DNA from: Gemmatimonadota bacterium
GTDB lineage: Bacteria; Latescibacterota; UBA2968; UBA8231
Length of the DNA stretch: 64,000 bases
Assembly (NCBI GenBank): GCA_018660835.1
Contig: JABJJN010000018.1
Coordinates: 167,255-231,254 of the forward strand
Direction of reading: 5' to 3'
Positions 1 to 8,124 of this stretch are shown piece by piece; position 1 is the stretch's first letter; each line of letters starts with the position of its first letter. A model generated the notes under the pieces. That model made no database searches. It had not been told where the DNA came from and saw nothing but the letters and a program-made list of their open reading frames with translations. The position numbers and the translations under genes were made by a program.

Positions 1-1779
1 ACGCGGATCCTCCTCGACGCCAAACTGATCGACTTCAAATGGGATCAGCCCAATGTCCGTGTCACCGTGGCTCAGCATGGCCATGACGAGTTCACGGTTG
101 ACGAAGGCCAGACTCGAATGGAGAAAGAATGACCCCTCCCAGTTGATGCGCCGAGGTTGCGGCTGATCACTGGGTGCCAGAGGCGCCGCGGGAGTTTCAG
201 ACGCAGATGTTGCCTGTACAGGATCTGCCGACGAATCAGATCCGCCATTGGGGGTGGCAAGAGTTCGTGCCGCCGCCGCGATCATGTTGACCGGTTGAGT
301 GACAGGCTCCTGGCCCACCTGCAGTCGTCCCACGCCATCGAAACGACCATTCCAACGCTCGACAAAGCGGCTCACATTCTCTTGCACGTGATCGTAACGA
401 CCCTCTGTCTGTGCTTCATGATGATCGACAACGGCGTCACCACAGTAGACCACTCGATAACCACGCTCACGGGCCCTCAGGCACAGATCGACGTCCTCGA
501 CACCATTGACAAACTGTCCGTCGAATCCCCCTAGTTCTTCGAAGAGATCACGTCGAATCATCATACAGGCACCGGTAACCATATCCAGATCGCGCGAAGT
601 GGTCACTCGTGGATCGTCAGCGGCTGCTCCCCGGAACACGTGTTCAGGGATTCCGTCGACGAGTTCTATACCTGCATGCTGTACGGTGCCGTCCGGATAA
701 AGGCATTGAGCGCCGACAATTCCGATGCGCTCATCTGAGTCTGCAGTTGCAACCATCGTGGACAACCACTCGGCATGCGGCACCGTGTCGTTATTGAGAA
801 ACAGCACATAGTCAGCTTGAGATTCGGCAGCCCCCTGATTACAAGCGCGTGCAAAGCCGAGATTGCGATCATTGCTCAACACGCGTAGATCGCCTTCCAT
901 CGCGTGCAGCAGATACATGGTCCAGTCCGTCGAGCCATTGTCAACGACAAGGACTTCGTAGTTGGGATCGTGTGCCGTGTTGCCGGCGATCCCATAGAGA
1001 CATTTTTCGGTTAGCTGTGCGCCATTGAACACGGGGATGACGATACTGACACGTAGATCGCTCTGTGTCTGTGTTTCAACGGCAGAAGTCGACTCACTAC
1101 CGAGATCCACACCACTGGCAGCGGCAGCGGCTACGGCATCGTGAATGGCACGACGTGCATCGGAGTCATCATGCGCCGATGCTCGACGTCGCGGGCAATG
1201 GGCGACAAGCAGCAAGTGCGAGATAGACGCATCTCGCAGCAGGGCGGCACCATCGCCGTCATGTGATGCCACGATCGCGGCAATCTCTTGCAGCGCTGGA
1301 GATGGTTCACTCGTTAGAAAACGTGACCGCTCAAGATCTACATCGAAGCCGCCCGCATCGAGAAATCGACTGATCTGCTCGGTGGCCAAGGGATGTGTCT
1401 CACCACCTTGCAGATGTAGCAGGCGCTGCATGTGCGCCGCGGATCGCGGTTGTGGAATAAGCCACGCCAGCAGGCCGCCCGGAGTGACCGCGGCCAGTGC
1501 CGCTTCAATCTGGCTCCGGGAGGGCGTTGCCGTCTGCTCGCCCAGCAATAGAACGTCAACAGGCTCCGCGTCTCGAAGGCCGTCGAGACTGACCGCCTTG
1601 ACTTGAACCGAGTTATCATTGGACAATGCTGAGAGGAAGGCGGACACAGGTTCAAATCCACTACCACAGATCAATACACGCTGTGGCGAATCTGCGGACG
1701 ATGACTCGTCAGCCAGCAGCGGCTGCATGTGAGAACTGAGCGCAGCCTGTGATAGTGTTGGAAGAGCATCGAACATCAT
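1..1779 (-). CDS. Glycosyltransferase family 2 protein, multidomain (3' end outside window)
   Basis: The frame is open from an ATG at 1779 to the left edge without a stop, so only the N-terminal 593 residues are present. About residues 35-165 look like a degenerate nucleotide- or SAM-binding region that I cannot assign firmly. A GT-A glycosyltransferase 2 domain follows (about 205-450), beginning VSIVIPVFNGAQ, with the metal-site-like FLNNDT, the acceptor segment TGACMMIRR and NGVEDVDLCLRARERGY, typical of rhamnosyl-type GT2 enzymes. After a low-complexity Ala/Ser/Pro linker a second domain begins (INWEGSFFLHSSLAFVNREL), which resembles the start of a GT-B glycosyltransferase. It follows csrA in the flagellar locus, so a role in flagellin or surface glycosylation is plausible but inferred. 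An alternative start at 1776 is possible; no clear ribosome-binding site is visible. Confidence 0.85.
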   Translation of the reverse strand, partial: MMFDALPTLSQAALSSHMQPLLADESSSADSPQRVLICGSGFEPVSAFLSALSNDNSVQVKAVSLDGLRDAEPVDVLLLGEQTATPSRSQIEAALAAVTPGGLLAWLIPQPRSAAHMQRLLHLQGGETHPLATEQISRFLDAGGFDVDLERSRFLTSEPSPALQEIAAIVASHDGDGAALLRDASISHLLLVAHCPRRRASAHDDSDARRAIHDAVAAAAASGVDLGSESTSAVETQTQSDLRVSIVIPVFNGAQLTEKCLYGIAGNTAHDPNYEVLVVDNGSTDWTMYLLHAMEGDLRVLSNDRNLGFARACNQGAAESQADYVLFLNNDTVPHAEWLSTMVATADSDERIGIVGAQCLYPDGTVQHAGIELVDGIPEHVFRGAAADDPRVTTSRDLDMVTGACMMIRRDLFEELGGFDGQFVNGVEDVDLCLRARERGYRVVYCGDAVVDHHEAQTEGRYDHVQENVSRFVERWNGRFDGVGRLQVGQEPVTQPVNMIAAAARTLATPNGGSDSSADPVQATSASETPAAPLAPSDQPQPRRINWEGSFFLHSSLAFVNRELVMAMLSHGDTDIGLIPFEVDQFGVEEDPR

Positions 1780-1924
1780 TGGCACACCAAGCCCTCGCCC
1801 GTCACGCACGCAAGGCGGCGTGCTGGAAGGTGTTGAAAATCTGTTGAGAGCTGAGTGCTAGCGGACGAAGCGAATCGATCGCGGGCCCAACCCAGATTCG
1901 GGCCGTGGCGGATTGGGCGGATTC

Positions 1925-2161
1925 TTAGCGTCCCGCCTTGTTCCAAGCTTGACTGAGTGCCTTTAACTCGTCGGCCCCAGCTGTCGCCGCCTGCTCGTTT
2001 TCTTCTTTGATCCGTTCGTAGACCTCGCCTCGGTGCACGGGAATCTCCGAGGGTGCCTCGATCCCCAAACGGATCTGGCGCCCCTGCATCTCCAGAACGG
2101 TGATGCGGATTTGACTCCCGATGACGATGCTTTCCCCAGCTTTACGCGTCAGTACGAGCAT
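1925..2161 (-). CDS. csrA: Carbon storage regulator CsrA
   Basis: A 78-residue RNA-binding post-transcriptional regulator. The sequence opens [15 protein letters not shown], the invariant start of CsrA, and contains the RNA-contacting segment [12 protein letters not shown]. It is slightly longer than the usual 60-70 residues because of an Ala-rich C-terminal tail. CsrA binds GGA motifs in leaders and controls translation, including flagellar mRNAs. The gene follows fliW by 26 bp, the classic FliW-CsrA pair in which FliW sequesters CsrA until flagellin is exported. A longer in-frame reading exists upstream, but the conserved N-terminus fixes the start at 2161. Confidence 0.97.
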   Translation of the reverse strand: MLVLTRKAGESIVIGSQIRITVLEMQGRQIRLGIEAPSEIPVHRGEVYERIKEENEQAATAGADELKALSQAWNKAGR

Positions 2162-2187
2162 CTTGATCTTCCCTGACCGTGCCCGGC

Positions 2188-2670
2188 TCAGCCGGAACGG
2201 GCCTGTCCCTGTGCCTGGCTTGCCTGATCGGCTGCCAAGAGTGAATGCTTGGTCGTGTAGCGATCGTCGACGAGGATCATCTGGCGAGCCAGCATTTTCC
2301 GCGTGTTGACGGCGATCGGTCCCTTGAGATTGGCCGTCACCTCTGACGGTATTTGGCTCAAGGTGACAATGCAATACATCTCCAGATCTTCCGTGGCTTC
2401 GATCTGAAGACCGTCCAGGTCTTCCGAACCAAAGTTGGGATTGTAATCTGGAAAGATGAGCATTGGATTCAGTACAACGAACCCGACGGCTGGTTCATCA
2501 ACAGAGAGTAACCGAAGAAACGGTGCCTCATCGTCGACCTGCACAATTCCAAACGTCTTGAGACGTTCAAAACCAGGCAGCCCCTCGGGAAAAGACAGAA
2601 CACTGGTTCCCTCCACCGTCACTTCGCCAAATTTGGCGTTGGTGAAAGTTACCTCGTTGGTTTCGCTCAT
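2188..2670 (-). CDS. fliW: Flagellar assembly factor FliW
   Basis: A 160-residue cytoplasmic protein that binds flagellin and antagonises CsrA. Family hallmarks are visible: [17 protein letters not shown] near residue 28, the [19 protein letters not shown] block, and [19 protein letters not shown] towards the C-terminus. The start at 2670 is preceded by AGGGG about nine bases upstream. It sits between flgL and csrA in the same orientation, matching the partner-switch module of many flagellated bacteria. The leader carries a strong hairpin and a 19-bp palindrome, listed separately, which could regulate the pair. Confidence 0.96.
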   Translation of the reverse strand: MSETNEVTFTNAKFGEVTVEGTSVLSFPEGLPGFERLKTFGIVQVDDEAPFLRLLSVDEPAVGFVVLNPMLIFPDYNPNFGSEDLDGLQIEATEDLEMYCIVTLSQIPSEVTANLKGPIAVNTRKMLARQMILVDDRYTTKHSLLAADQASQAQGQARSG

Positions 2671-2689
2671 GAAGCGTTCCCCTGCGCGT

Positions 2690-2704
2690 CACCCCTTCGG
2701 GGTG
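2690..2704 (-). promoter_or_regulatory. Hairpin in fliW leader
   Basis: A perfect 6-bp-arm inverted repeat (CACCCC, loop TTC, GGGGTG) ends 20 bp upstream of the fliW ATG. It lies immediately 5' of the AGGGGAA ribosome-binding region, so it could affect initiation of fliW or end flgL transcripts. There is no T-run on the downstream side, which weakens a terminator reading. Confidence 0.45.
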
Positions 2705-2740
2705 GACTGAGGCTTTTGTTCATCAATGCAGTCTTTGATG

Positions 2741-2759
2741 CGTCGACAACTTGTCGACG
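2741..2759. repeat. 19-bp perfect palindrome between flgL and fliW
   Basis: CGTCGACAA-C-TTGTCGACG has 9-bp arms around a single central base. It lies about 70 bp upstream of fliW, next to a second weaker repeat (CATCAA ... TTGATG, 2721-2740). The symmetry is typical of a dimeric regulator's operator, but I do not recognise the regulator. Confidence 0.5.
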
Positions 2760-2824
2760 AACGAGTCGCGGGGAGAATTCACTCCGCCTCAAGGGGGATT
2801 GAGACGGTACTGGTGGAAAATTGA

Positions 2825-3730
2825 TCAACCGATGAAGTCCATCAGGGACTGGGGTATCACCGTACTACCCGATGCCAATGCAGCCTGAAAAACGTCCTGC
2901 TCTTGCTGCAAATTCACGATCGTCGAAGTCAGATCGACATCCTCATCCTCAGACAGGATCGTCGACATTTCTGTTGTCACGCGATCTAGAATATTTCGCG
3001 TCAATTCCATTCGATTGACACGCGCACCTATTTCGCCTCGTACAGCTGAGATCTTTTCGCGCATGTCGGCCAAGGCCGTCAATGATTCGCGTACTTTCGT
3101 CACATCATTATCTGCCAACGAATCACGCAGGTCGATGAAGACATCGAAGGCGTTGAGACTGCCTTCATACACTGAGTCACCTGATACGTTGACTTGCATG
3201 ATGACTCCATCTGCCACTTCGCGTTCGATAGTGCCTGTTGCATCCCCCGCCGGATCCAGGGCAAGGATCTTACCTTCTTGATCCCGAATCGCATCGTACG
3301 GCGGTTCGCCGGTCTGTGTTCCGGCGAATATGTAACGACCGCGATAACGTGATTCACTCAGACTGACCGCGTGCTCGAGGAACTGGTCAACCTGAGCTGC
3401 AAGTGAGCTACGCTGCTGCGCATCGTACGTGTCACTTGCACCTTGCACTGCAAGTCCTCTGGCTTCGACGAAGAGCGTTTCAAGCTCGCCCAGATTCGCC
3501 TCGGACAACTCCAGCCATCCAGTGCCGTCATCAATATTCTTCTGGTACTGCTCGATGTTGCGTATCTCAGAGCGCAACGACAACGAGCGTTCTACCGCCG
3601 CGGGGTCATCAGACAGGTTGTTGAGGCGTGAACCACTCGACAATTCCTGCTGGTAGCGAACCATCCGACCAAAAGATCGGTTAAGGTTTCCTACCAAGGT
3701 GTTGACAGCCATTTGCGTGGTGACGCGCAT
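2825..3730 (-). CDS. flgL: Flagellar hook-associated protein 3, FlgL
   Basis: A 301-residue structural protein forming the second hook-filament junction ring, exported by the flagellar type III system. The N-terminus has the flagellin-type D0/D1 coiled coil (NTLVGNLNRSFGRMVRYQQELSSGSRLNNLSDDPA split across residues 9-45), and the C-terminus has the matching helix (IVNLQQEQDVFQAALASGS). The central part carries the FAGTQTGEPPYD segment typical of FlgL. Length matches the family. It follows flgK by 134 bp, a gap that contains a possible separate promoter. Confidence 0.95.
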   Translation of the reverse strand: MRVTTQMAVNTLVGNLNRSFGRMVRYQQELSSGSRLNNLSDDPAAVERSLSLRSEIRNIEQYQKNIDDGTGWLELSEANLGELETLFVEARGLAVQGASDTYDAQQRSSLAAQVDQFLEHAVSLSESRYRGRYIFAGTQTGEPPYDAIRDQEGKILALDPAGDATGTIEREVADGVIMQVNVSGDSVYEGSLNAFDVFIDLRDSLADNDVTKVRESLTALADMREKISAVRGEIGARVNRMELTRNILDRVTTEMSTILSEDEDVDLTSTIVNLQQEQDVFQAALASGSTVIPQSLMDFIG

Positions 3731-3779
3731 GTTTGCCCCCTACCTCTGCTGCCGCGAAGCTGGCCAAATATAGCGGGGG

Positions 3780-3795
3780 TGCGAAAATCTGTCCA
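3780..3795 (-). promoter_or_regulatory. Possible sigma-54-like site upstream of flgL
   Basis: On the minus strand TGGACAGATTTTCGCA has GG and GC separated by exactly 10 bases, the -24/-12 geometry. Only part of the TGGCACG and TTGCA consensus is matched. It lies 50 bp before the flgL ATG. This is weak evidence on its own. Confidence 0.25.
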
Positions 3796-3864
3796 TCATA
3801 AATACCCACTTATAGTTAGGTGCCATCGAACCGGGTTCATCCGTCTGACATTTTCCCAGGCTTT

Positions 3865-5280
3865 TCACAGGTTGATGGTCACTTCCATCAAGTCATCGAT
3901 GATTGATACCGTGCGCGCCGCCGCCTGGTAGGCACGCTGGAACAGGACGAGCTTCGACGCTTCGTCATTGAGCGACACGCCCTGCACACTCTGTCGACGA
4001 TTCTCAATCTGAGACGAAAACAGGCGATGGTTGCCCGCCATCGTCTGTGCTTCTTTGCTACGCGCACCAACTTCGCCGATCAAGGTGAAGAAGAATCCTT
4101 CGACCGTGTCTCCGCCGAGACCGGCGAGGCTGTCGTCATTGCGCAGTCCGGCGATCCCGAGAGCCACACCATTGTCGCCCGCATTGCCATCACCGGATGC
4201 CGAGATGTTATTGAGGTCGGCGATGATGCGGTCGTCTACGGCGATATTGCTTGCTGTCAGTTTGGCATTGTCGAAGAAGTCGACACCGGAAGAGCCTGTC
4301 GTTCCTGTGCCGGATCGGTGTAGACGATTGACCTCTTCCACCATGGTCACTGCAACCGTGTCCAGACGACTCTGAAAGTCTGGGATCGTGAGATCACGGG
4401 ACTCCATCAGGCCACGTAGTGCACCTTCGCGAATTGGCACCAGGGAACCATCGTCGGAGAAGAAGATCGTCGACGTGGCCAGATCATTCTGATTGATCGT
4501 ACGAGAGTCCAGGTGCACGGCCTGATTTTGTTGTACCAGACTGTGACCAGACAGTAGCACGGTGATCTGACCATTGTCCTTTTCCAGGACAGAGATATCC
4601 ACGCGTTCTGAAAGGTCTTCCAGCAGACGATCACGCTGATCCAGCAGATCACCGCCTGTTCCGCCATCAAAACCGGAACGCGGAATCTCACCATTGATCG
4701 CGGCCAGGGAGTCAAGAATCGAATTGATCTCGTCCACCTGGGCAATGACTTCCTGATCCAGACTGCCACGCAAGTCGGCTAATTGTGTGTCGAGCTGATG
4801 CAGGGTGGTCACCATGAAATCGGCCTCTTGCCGGACTGCGGCCCGTGCGGCCCCACTCTCGGGCACATTGGCCAGGTCCTGCCAAGCATTCCAGAATCGA
4901 CTCAGAGACCCACTCAGGCCGAGACCTGAAGGTTCGTTGAAGATCGTCCCTGCCTCACTCGATCCGGCGCCTGCCGGTTCGTTGAAGATTCCTTCGATCC
5001 CCGACAAAGCTCGCTCCATCGCCTGCCAACGTCCCAACACTTGTAACTCCACTCGCATCTGCGCGTCGAGAAACTGATCACGCTCACGCGTGACGGATGC
5101 AGCGTTGACGCCGCCGCCAACGCCACCAGGCACACCGGCGACGTTCTCCAACTCCACCGTGCGTTGCGAAAAACCCGGTGTATTGGCATTGGCAATGTTG
5201 TGGCTTGTGACCTGCAGTGCCGTCTGCTGCGCCTGCAGTGCCCGACGGCCAATTTCGATGCCGCTTGCGAGTGTGGTCAC
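3865..5280 (-). CDS. flgK: Flagellar hook-associated protein 1, FlgK
   Basis: A 471-residue junction protein placed between hook and FlgL, secreted through the flagellar export gate. The N-terminus (GRRALQAQQTALQVTSHNIA, then NANTPGFSQRTV) is the D0 rod/hook signature shared with FlgE/FlgG. The region FWNAWQDLANVPESGAARAA and the C-terminal DEASKLVLFQRAYQAAARTV are FlgK-specific. An in-frame 45-bp duplication gives two IFNEP(A/S)G copies near residues 97-116. It starts 22 bp after flgN, which encodes its likely chaperone. Length is normal for the family. Confidence 0.96.
   Translation of the reverse strand: MTTLASGIEIGRRALQAQQTALQVTSHNIANANTPGFSQRTVELENVAGVPGGVGGGVNAASVTRERDQFLDAQMRVELQVLGRWQAMERALSGIEGIFNEPAGAGSSEAGTIFNEPSGLGLSGSLSRFWNAWQDLANVPESGAARAAVRQEADFMVTTLHQLDTQLADLRGSLDQEVIAQVDEINSILDSLAAINGEIPRSGFDGGTGGDLLDQRDRLLEDLSERVDISVLEKDNGQITVLLSGHSLVQQNQAVHLDSRTINQNDLATSTIFFSDDGSLVPIREGALRGLMESRDLTIPDFQSRLDTVAVTMVEEVNRLHRSGTGTTGSSGVDFFDNAKLTASNIAVDDRIIADLNNISASGDGNAGDNGVALGIAGLRNDDSLAGLGGDTVEGFFFTLIGEVGARSKEAQTMAGNHRLFSSQIENRRQSVQGVSLNDEASKLVLFQRAYQAAARTVSIIDDLMEVTINL
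4931..4989 (-). repeat. Direct repeat inside flgK
   Basis: GGTTCGTTGAAGAT occurs at 4931-4944 and 4976-4989, 45 bp apart and in frame. It duplicates the IFNEP-G stretch of FlgK. It looks like a local tandem duplication with the spacer diverged. Confidence 0.6.
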
Positions 5281-5302
5281 GATGAAATCTCTCTTGTGTT
5301 CT

Positions 5303-5872
5303 TTACGCTGTCCGGTTCAGGACAGACTTAGGGTTCTGCGTACGCTTTACGTTCTTGCCGAACTTGCCATACATACCACGATCACTTGGATCACCCGTCA
5401 GGATATCGAGACACCGGTCGGTGTATCGCTTCGATTGGCGAATGAGAAAAGCATTATTCTCATTCGTGCGGCGAATCTTGCCATTCAGATCGAGTAACAC
5501 CTGACGCATGCGGGCCAGCTCCTCCGAATGGCGGGAGTCGATGACGGCGATCAGCTTCTGCAGGTCTGCGTGCTCAGAATCGACCTCGAGCTGCTCAGAG
5601 AGCAACCGCACGAGGCGCAATCGCTCTCCTTCAAGACGCTGTGCAAGGATCACCTGGTCGGTCTTGCGTACCGTCGTCGCCGTCATCGCATCGATGTCGT
5701 CATCGACGATCGCCTTCTGCTCGCAGTGCAGGCAATCGAGCAGCTCATGAAATACACGGACTTCCTCATTGATCACCTCGACCAGACGTCGAGAAGCCGC
5801 GGCTGTCGACATCTCTTCCTCTGTACGCAGAGGCTGCAGAGGAATGCCTTCGTTGTTGGATGGTTCACTCAT
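5303..5872 (-). CDS. flgN: FlgN-type flagellar export chaperone
   Basis: A 189-residue, mostly helical, charged cytoplasmic protein with no signal or membrane segment. The heptad-like helices around residues 28-150 (LVEVINEEVRVFHELLDCL, then LARMRQVLLDLNGKIRRTNE) and the C-terminal NENNAFLIRQSKRYTDRCLDIL fit the FlgN family, which escorts FlgK and FlgL to the export gate. Sequence conservation in this family is low, so the call leans on position between flgJ (4-bp overlap) and flgK (22-bp gap). It is somewhat longer than the usual 140-160 residues. Confidence 0.8.
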   Translation of the reverse strand: MSEPSNNEGIPLQPLRTEEEMSTAAASRRLVEVINEEVRVFHELLDCLHCEQKAIVDDDIDAMTATTVRKTDQVILAQRLEGERLRLVRLLSEQLEVDSEHADLQKLIAVIDSRHSEELARMRQVLLDLNGKIRRTNENNAFLIRQSKRYTDRCLDILTGDPSDRGMYGKFGKNVKRTQNPKSVLNRTA

Positions 5873-6414
5873 CGTTCAGTTGTTTCCGTACCCACCGTCG
5901 CCGGTGAGAGTTGTATAGTCGGCACGACACCACTCAATGGCATCACACCACGTTCCAGTAGCAGCGGATGGGTTGCCTGTGGGGAGGCGACCGCTGTGGG
6001 GATCTGTGCGGGGGGATTGACCGTTTCTTCTTCGATACCCATCTGGCGGGCCAGTTGACGATAGAGGACTTCATTCAACCCTCTTGAGCCATGACGTCCA
6101 GCAAGAGACTTGCTCCATTCCTCGTCGAGCATGCCCTGAAAGACCTCTTCTCCCTGACTCTTCTTGATCAGGCCTCCGTCGCCGACGGTCTCGCGCATTG
6201 CCTTAAGCATCTGATTCAGAAAGACCGCCTCGAATTGGCGGCTCGCCTCCCGCAGAGCTTCTCGCTGCGCTTCCACCGTGCCGCCACGGTTGCCTGCGCG
6301 CAAGGCGTCGAGCTCATTCAGACCGCGAGTCTGTGCGCCTGTTTCCATTTGCTTGCCGACCAGCGACTGGTCACCCGCAGCCCTCAGGCCACTGATCATG
6401 CTACCGTCAGACAT
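5869..6414 (-). CDS. flgJ: Rod-binding protein FlgJ (no muramidase domain)
   Basis: A 181-residue protein carrying only the rod-binding domain: REASRQFEAVFLNQMLKAMRETV, then QGEEVFQGMLDEEWSKSLA and GLNEVLYRQLARQMG at residues about 55-130. FlgJ caps the growing rod. The C-terminal peptidoglycan hydrolase domain of enterobacterial FlgJ is absent, as in many non-proteobacterial lineages, so a separate muramidase is expected elsewhere. The gene sits 11 bp after flgI and overlaps flgN by 4 bp (ATGA), suggesting translational coupling. Confidence 0.9.
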   Translation of the reverse strand: MSDGSMISGLRAAGDQSLVGKQMETGAQTRGLNELDALRAGNRGGTVEAQREALREASRQFEAVFLNQMLKAMRETVGDGGLIKKSQGEEVFQGMLDEEWSKSLAGRHGSRGLNEVLYRQLARQMGIEEETVNPPAQIPTAVASPQATHPLLLERGVMPLSGVVPTIQLSPATVGTETTER

Positions 6415-6425
6415 CGTCGTTCACC

Positions 6426-7532
6426 CTACTGGATGATGAGGTCGGCGCGCAGTGCGCCGGCCGTCTTCAGGGACTGAAGGATTGAAATCAGGTCTCGGGG
6501 AGTGACGCCGAGTGCGTTCAGATTGCGTACCAACTCACGCACAGTCGGCATGGCGCCCACATCGAAATTGTTGATCATCGGGTGCAGATGATCGGGCTCC
6601 TCAACAACCTCCGCACCACCACCGAACAGATCACCCTCTGCTGCATCTCCGGGGATCTTCAACTTGAGAGACCCGTGTGACATGGCGACGGATGAAACAG
6701 ACACGTTCTCACCGATCACGACGGTTCCTGTGCGCTCATTGACGACCACTCGTGCCGGCAGGTCAGGCACGACGGTGATCTTCTCGATGTCAGCCATGAA
6801 TTCTGTCAGCAGGTGTGACTGGGAAAACTGCGGATCCAGGCGGATCTGTATTGTGCCAGCATCCACTGCCTTCGCCAGGCCGAACTCACCGAAGTATTCG
6901 TCGATCGCCCACGCAGTACGTGCCGCCGTGGTCCAATCGGGGTCATAGAGTGTGACTTGCACGTAACCCGTCACATCGATCAGTCTCTCTGGTTCGGCCA
7001 CGACCATTCCGCCATTGGGGATCGTGCCGACGACGGAGTGATTCTTGCGAATCGAACCGGCACCGCCGCCGCCCAGATTGAAACCGCCGATACTGATCGG
7101 TCCTTGCACTTGCACGTAGACCTTGCCATCAGGGCCGGCCATCGGTGTCAGCAGCAAGGTTCCACCTTGCAGCGAACCCGCGTCGCCGAGTGAGGCGACC
7201 TGTACGTCGATGTGATTTCCCGTGCGATCATAGGGTGACAGAATCGCCGTCGCACTTACAGCAGCGACATTACGCACCCGGATCGCGCTGGGATCAACTG
7301 TGAGATTGAGACGCGTCATCATATTCGCCAGCATGCGCAGCGTGAAGCTCGCCTGACGACCATCACCGGTCCCTTCAAGACCAATGACGAGACCCATTCC
7401 CGTCAGCGGGATTTCCTGCCCCATCTGCAGTCGGGCAAGATCCTTGATACGGACCGCAGTTGCTGCACAGACCTGCCCGACAGGCACGATCATGGCAGCA
7501 CAGAAGGAGATGAGAAGGATTAGACGATGCAT
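6426..7532 (-). CDS. flgI: Flagellar P-ring protein FlgI
   Basis: A 368-residue periplasmic protein building the peptidoglycan ring around the rod. It has a signal peptide (MHRLILLISFCAAMIVPVGQVCAATA). Family blocks are clear: RIKDLARLQMGQE, GLVIGLEGTGDG, DVQVASLGDAGSLQGGTLL, VVNERTGTVVIGENV, and a C-terminal half with VRELVRNLNALGVTPRDLI. Length matches typical FlgI. It lies 22 bp downstream of flgH and 11 bp before flgJ within the operon. Its presence supports a diderm envelope. Confidence 0.97.
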   Translation of the reverse strand: MHRLILLISFCAAMIVPVGQVCAATAVRIKDLARLQMGQEIPLTGMGLVIGLEGTGDGRQASFTLRMLANMMTRLNLTVDPSAIRVRNVAAVSATAILSPYDRTGNHIDVQVASLGDAGSLQGGTLLLTPMAGPDGKVYVQVQGPISIGGFNLGGGGAGSIRKNHSVVGTIPNGGMVVAEPERLIDVTGYVQVTLYDPDWTTAARTAWAIDEYFGEFGLAKAVDAGTIQIRLDPQFSQSHLLTEFMADIEKITVVPDLPARVVVNERTGTVVIGENVSVSSVAMSHGSLKLKIPGDAAEGDLFGGGAEVVEEPDHLHPMINNFDVGAMPTVRELVRNLNALGVTPRDLISILQSLKTAGALRADLIIQ

Positions 7533-7554
7533 GGCGTTTTCCGCTTCCCTGCGT

Positions 7555-8124
7555 TCAGAACAGCCAGTTGACGAGACGAACGAAGATGCCGGGACGAGTT
7601 CCCTGCGTCATGGAACCCTTACCGGTGTATTCGATGTTGAGATCGCTGATACTTGAAGAAGGCACGGTATTGTCGGAGCGAATCAGTGCAGGATTGATCG
7701 AGCCACTCAGATGAATCGCCTCGGTCTCCCCATTGATCTTCAGTGTGCGCACGCCATCGAGCACCAGATCACCGTTGGGTAACTCGTCGATGACGGACAC
7801 GGTCATCCGCGCTGTCAGACGTGCACTACGCGACGTCGATGCGGATCCGTCGAAGGTGTTTGAGAAGTCACTGTCGAGCGCATGCAGTGGCACGAAACTC
7901 AGGACGTTGCCAGCACCTGGGATATTGCTGGCAACCTGCATTTCATTCGACTTCTCCGTCGATGTCGACATCTGATTCGATGCCGAAGCATTCTCCGAGA
8001 TGATCACCGTCACAGCGTCACCCACAGATGAAGCCTTGGGATCAGAGAACATCGATCCTGCTTGCGCCTGGGCACCGACACTCATCAACCCAACGAAGAC
8101 GATGGCTAGTAGATGCTTCATCAT
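7555..8124 (-). CDS. flgH: Flagellar L-ring protein FlgH, short and cysteine-free
   Basis: A 189-residue outer-membrane ring protein, shorter than the roughly 230 residues of enterobacterial FlgH. The FlgH core is evident (SSVGDAVTVIISENASASN; LTARMTVSVIDELPNGDLVLDG, then VRTLKINGE; SGSINPALI; VRLVNWLF at the very end). It has an ordinary signal peptide ending GAQAQA-GSMF. There is no lipobox, and no cysteine occurs anywhere in the protein, so the usual lipid anchor is missing. It overlaps flgA by 4 bp (ATGA). Confidence 0.93.
   Translation of the reverse strand: MMKHLLAIVFVGLMSVGAQAQAGSMFSDPKASSVGDAVTVIISENASASNQMSTSTEKSNEMQVASNIPGAGNVLSFVPLHALDSDFSNTFDGSASTSRSARLTARMTVSVIDELPNGDLVLDGVRTLKINGETEAIHLSGSINPALIRSDNTVPSSSISDLNIEYTGKGSMTQGTRPGIFVRLVNWLF

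Noticed and set aside
1145..1667. Open frames on both strands inside the left-edge glycosyltransferase
   Set aside because: They are shadows of the continuous minus-strand GT2 frame, with no motif of their own.
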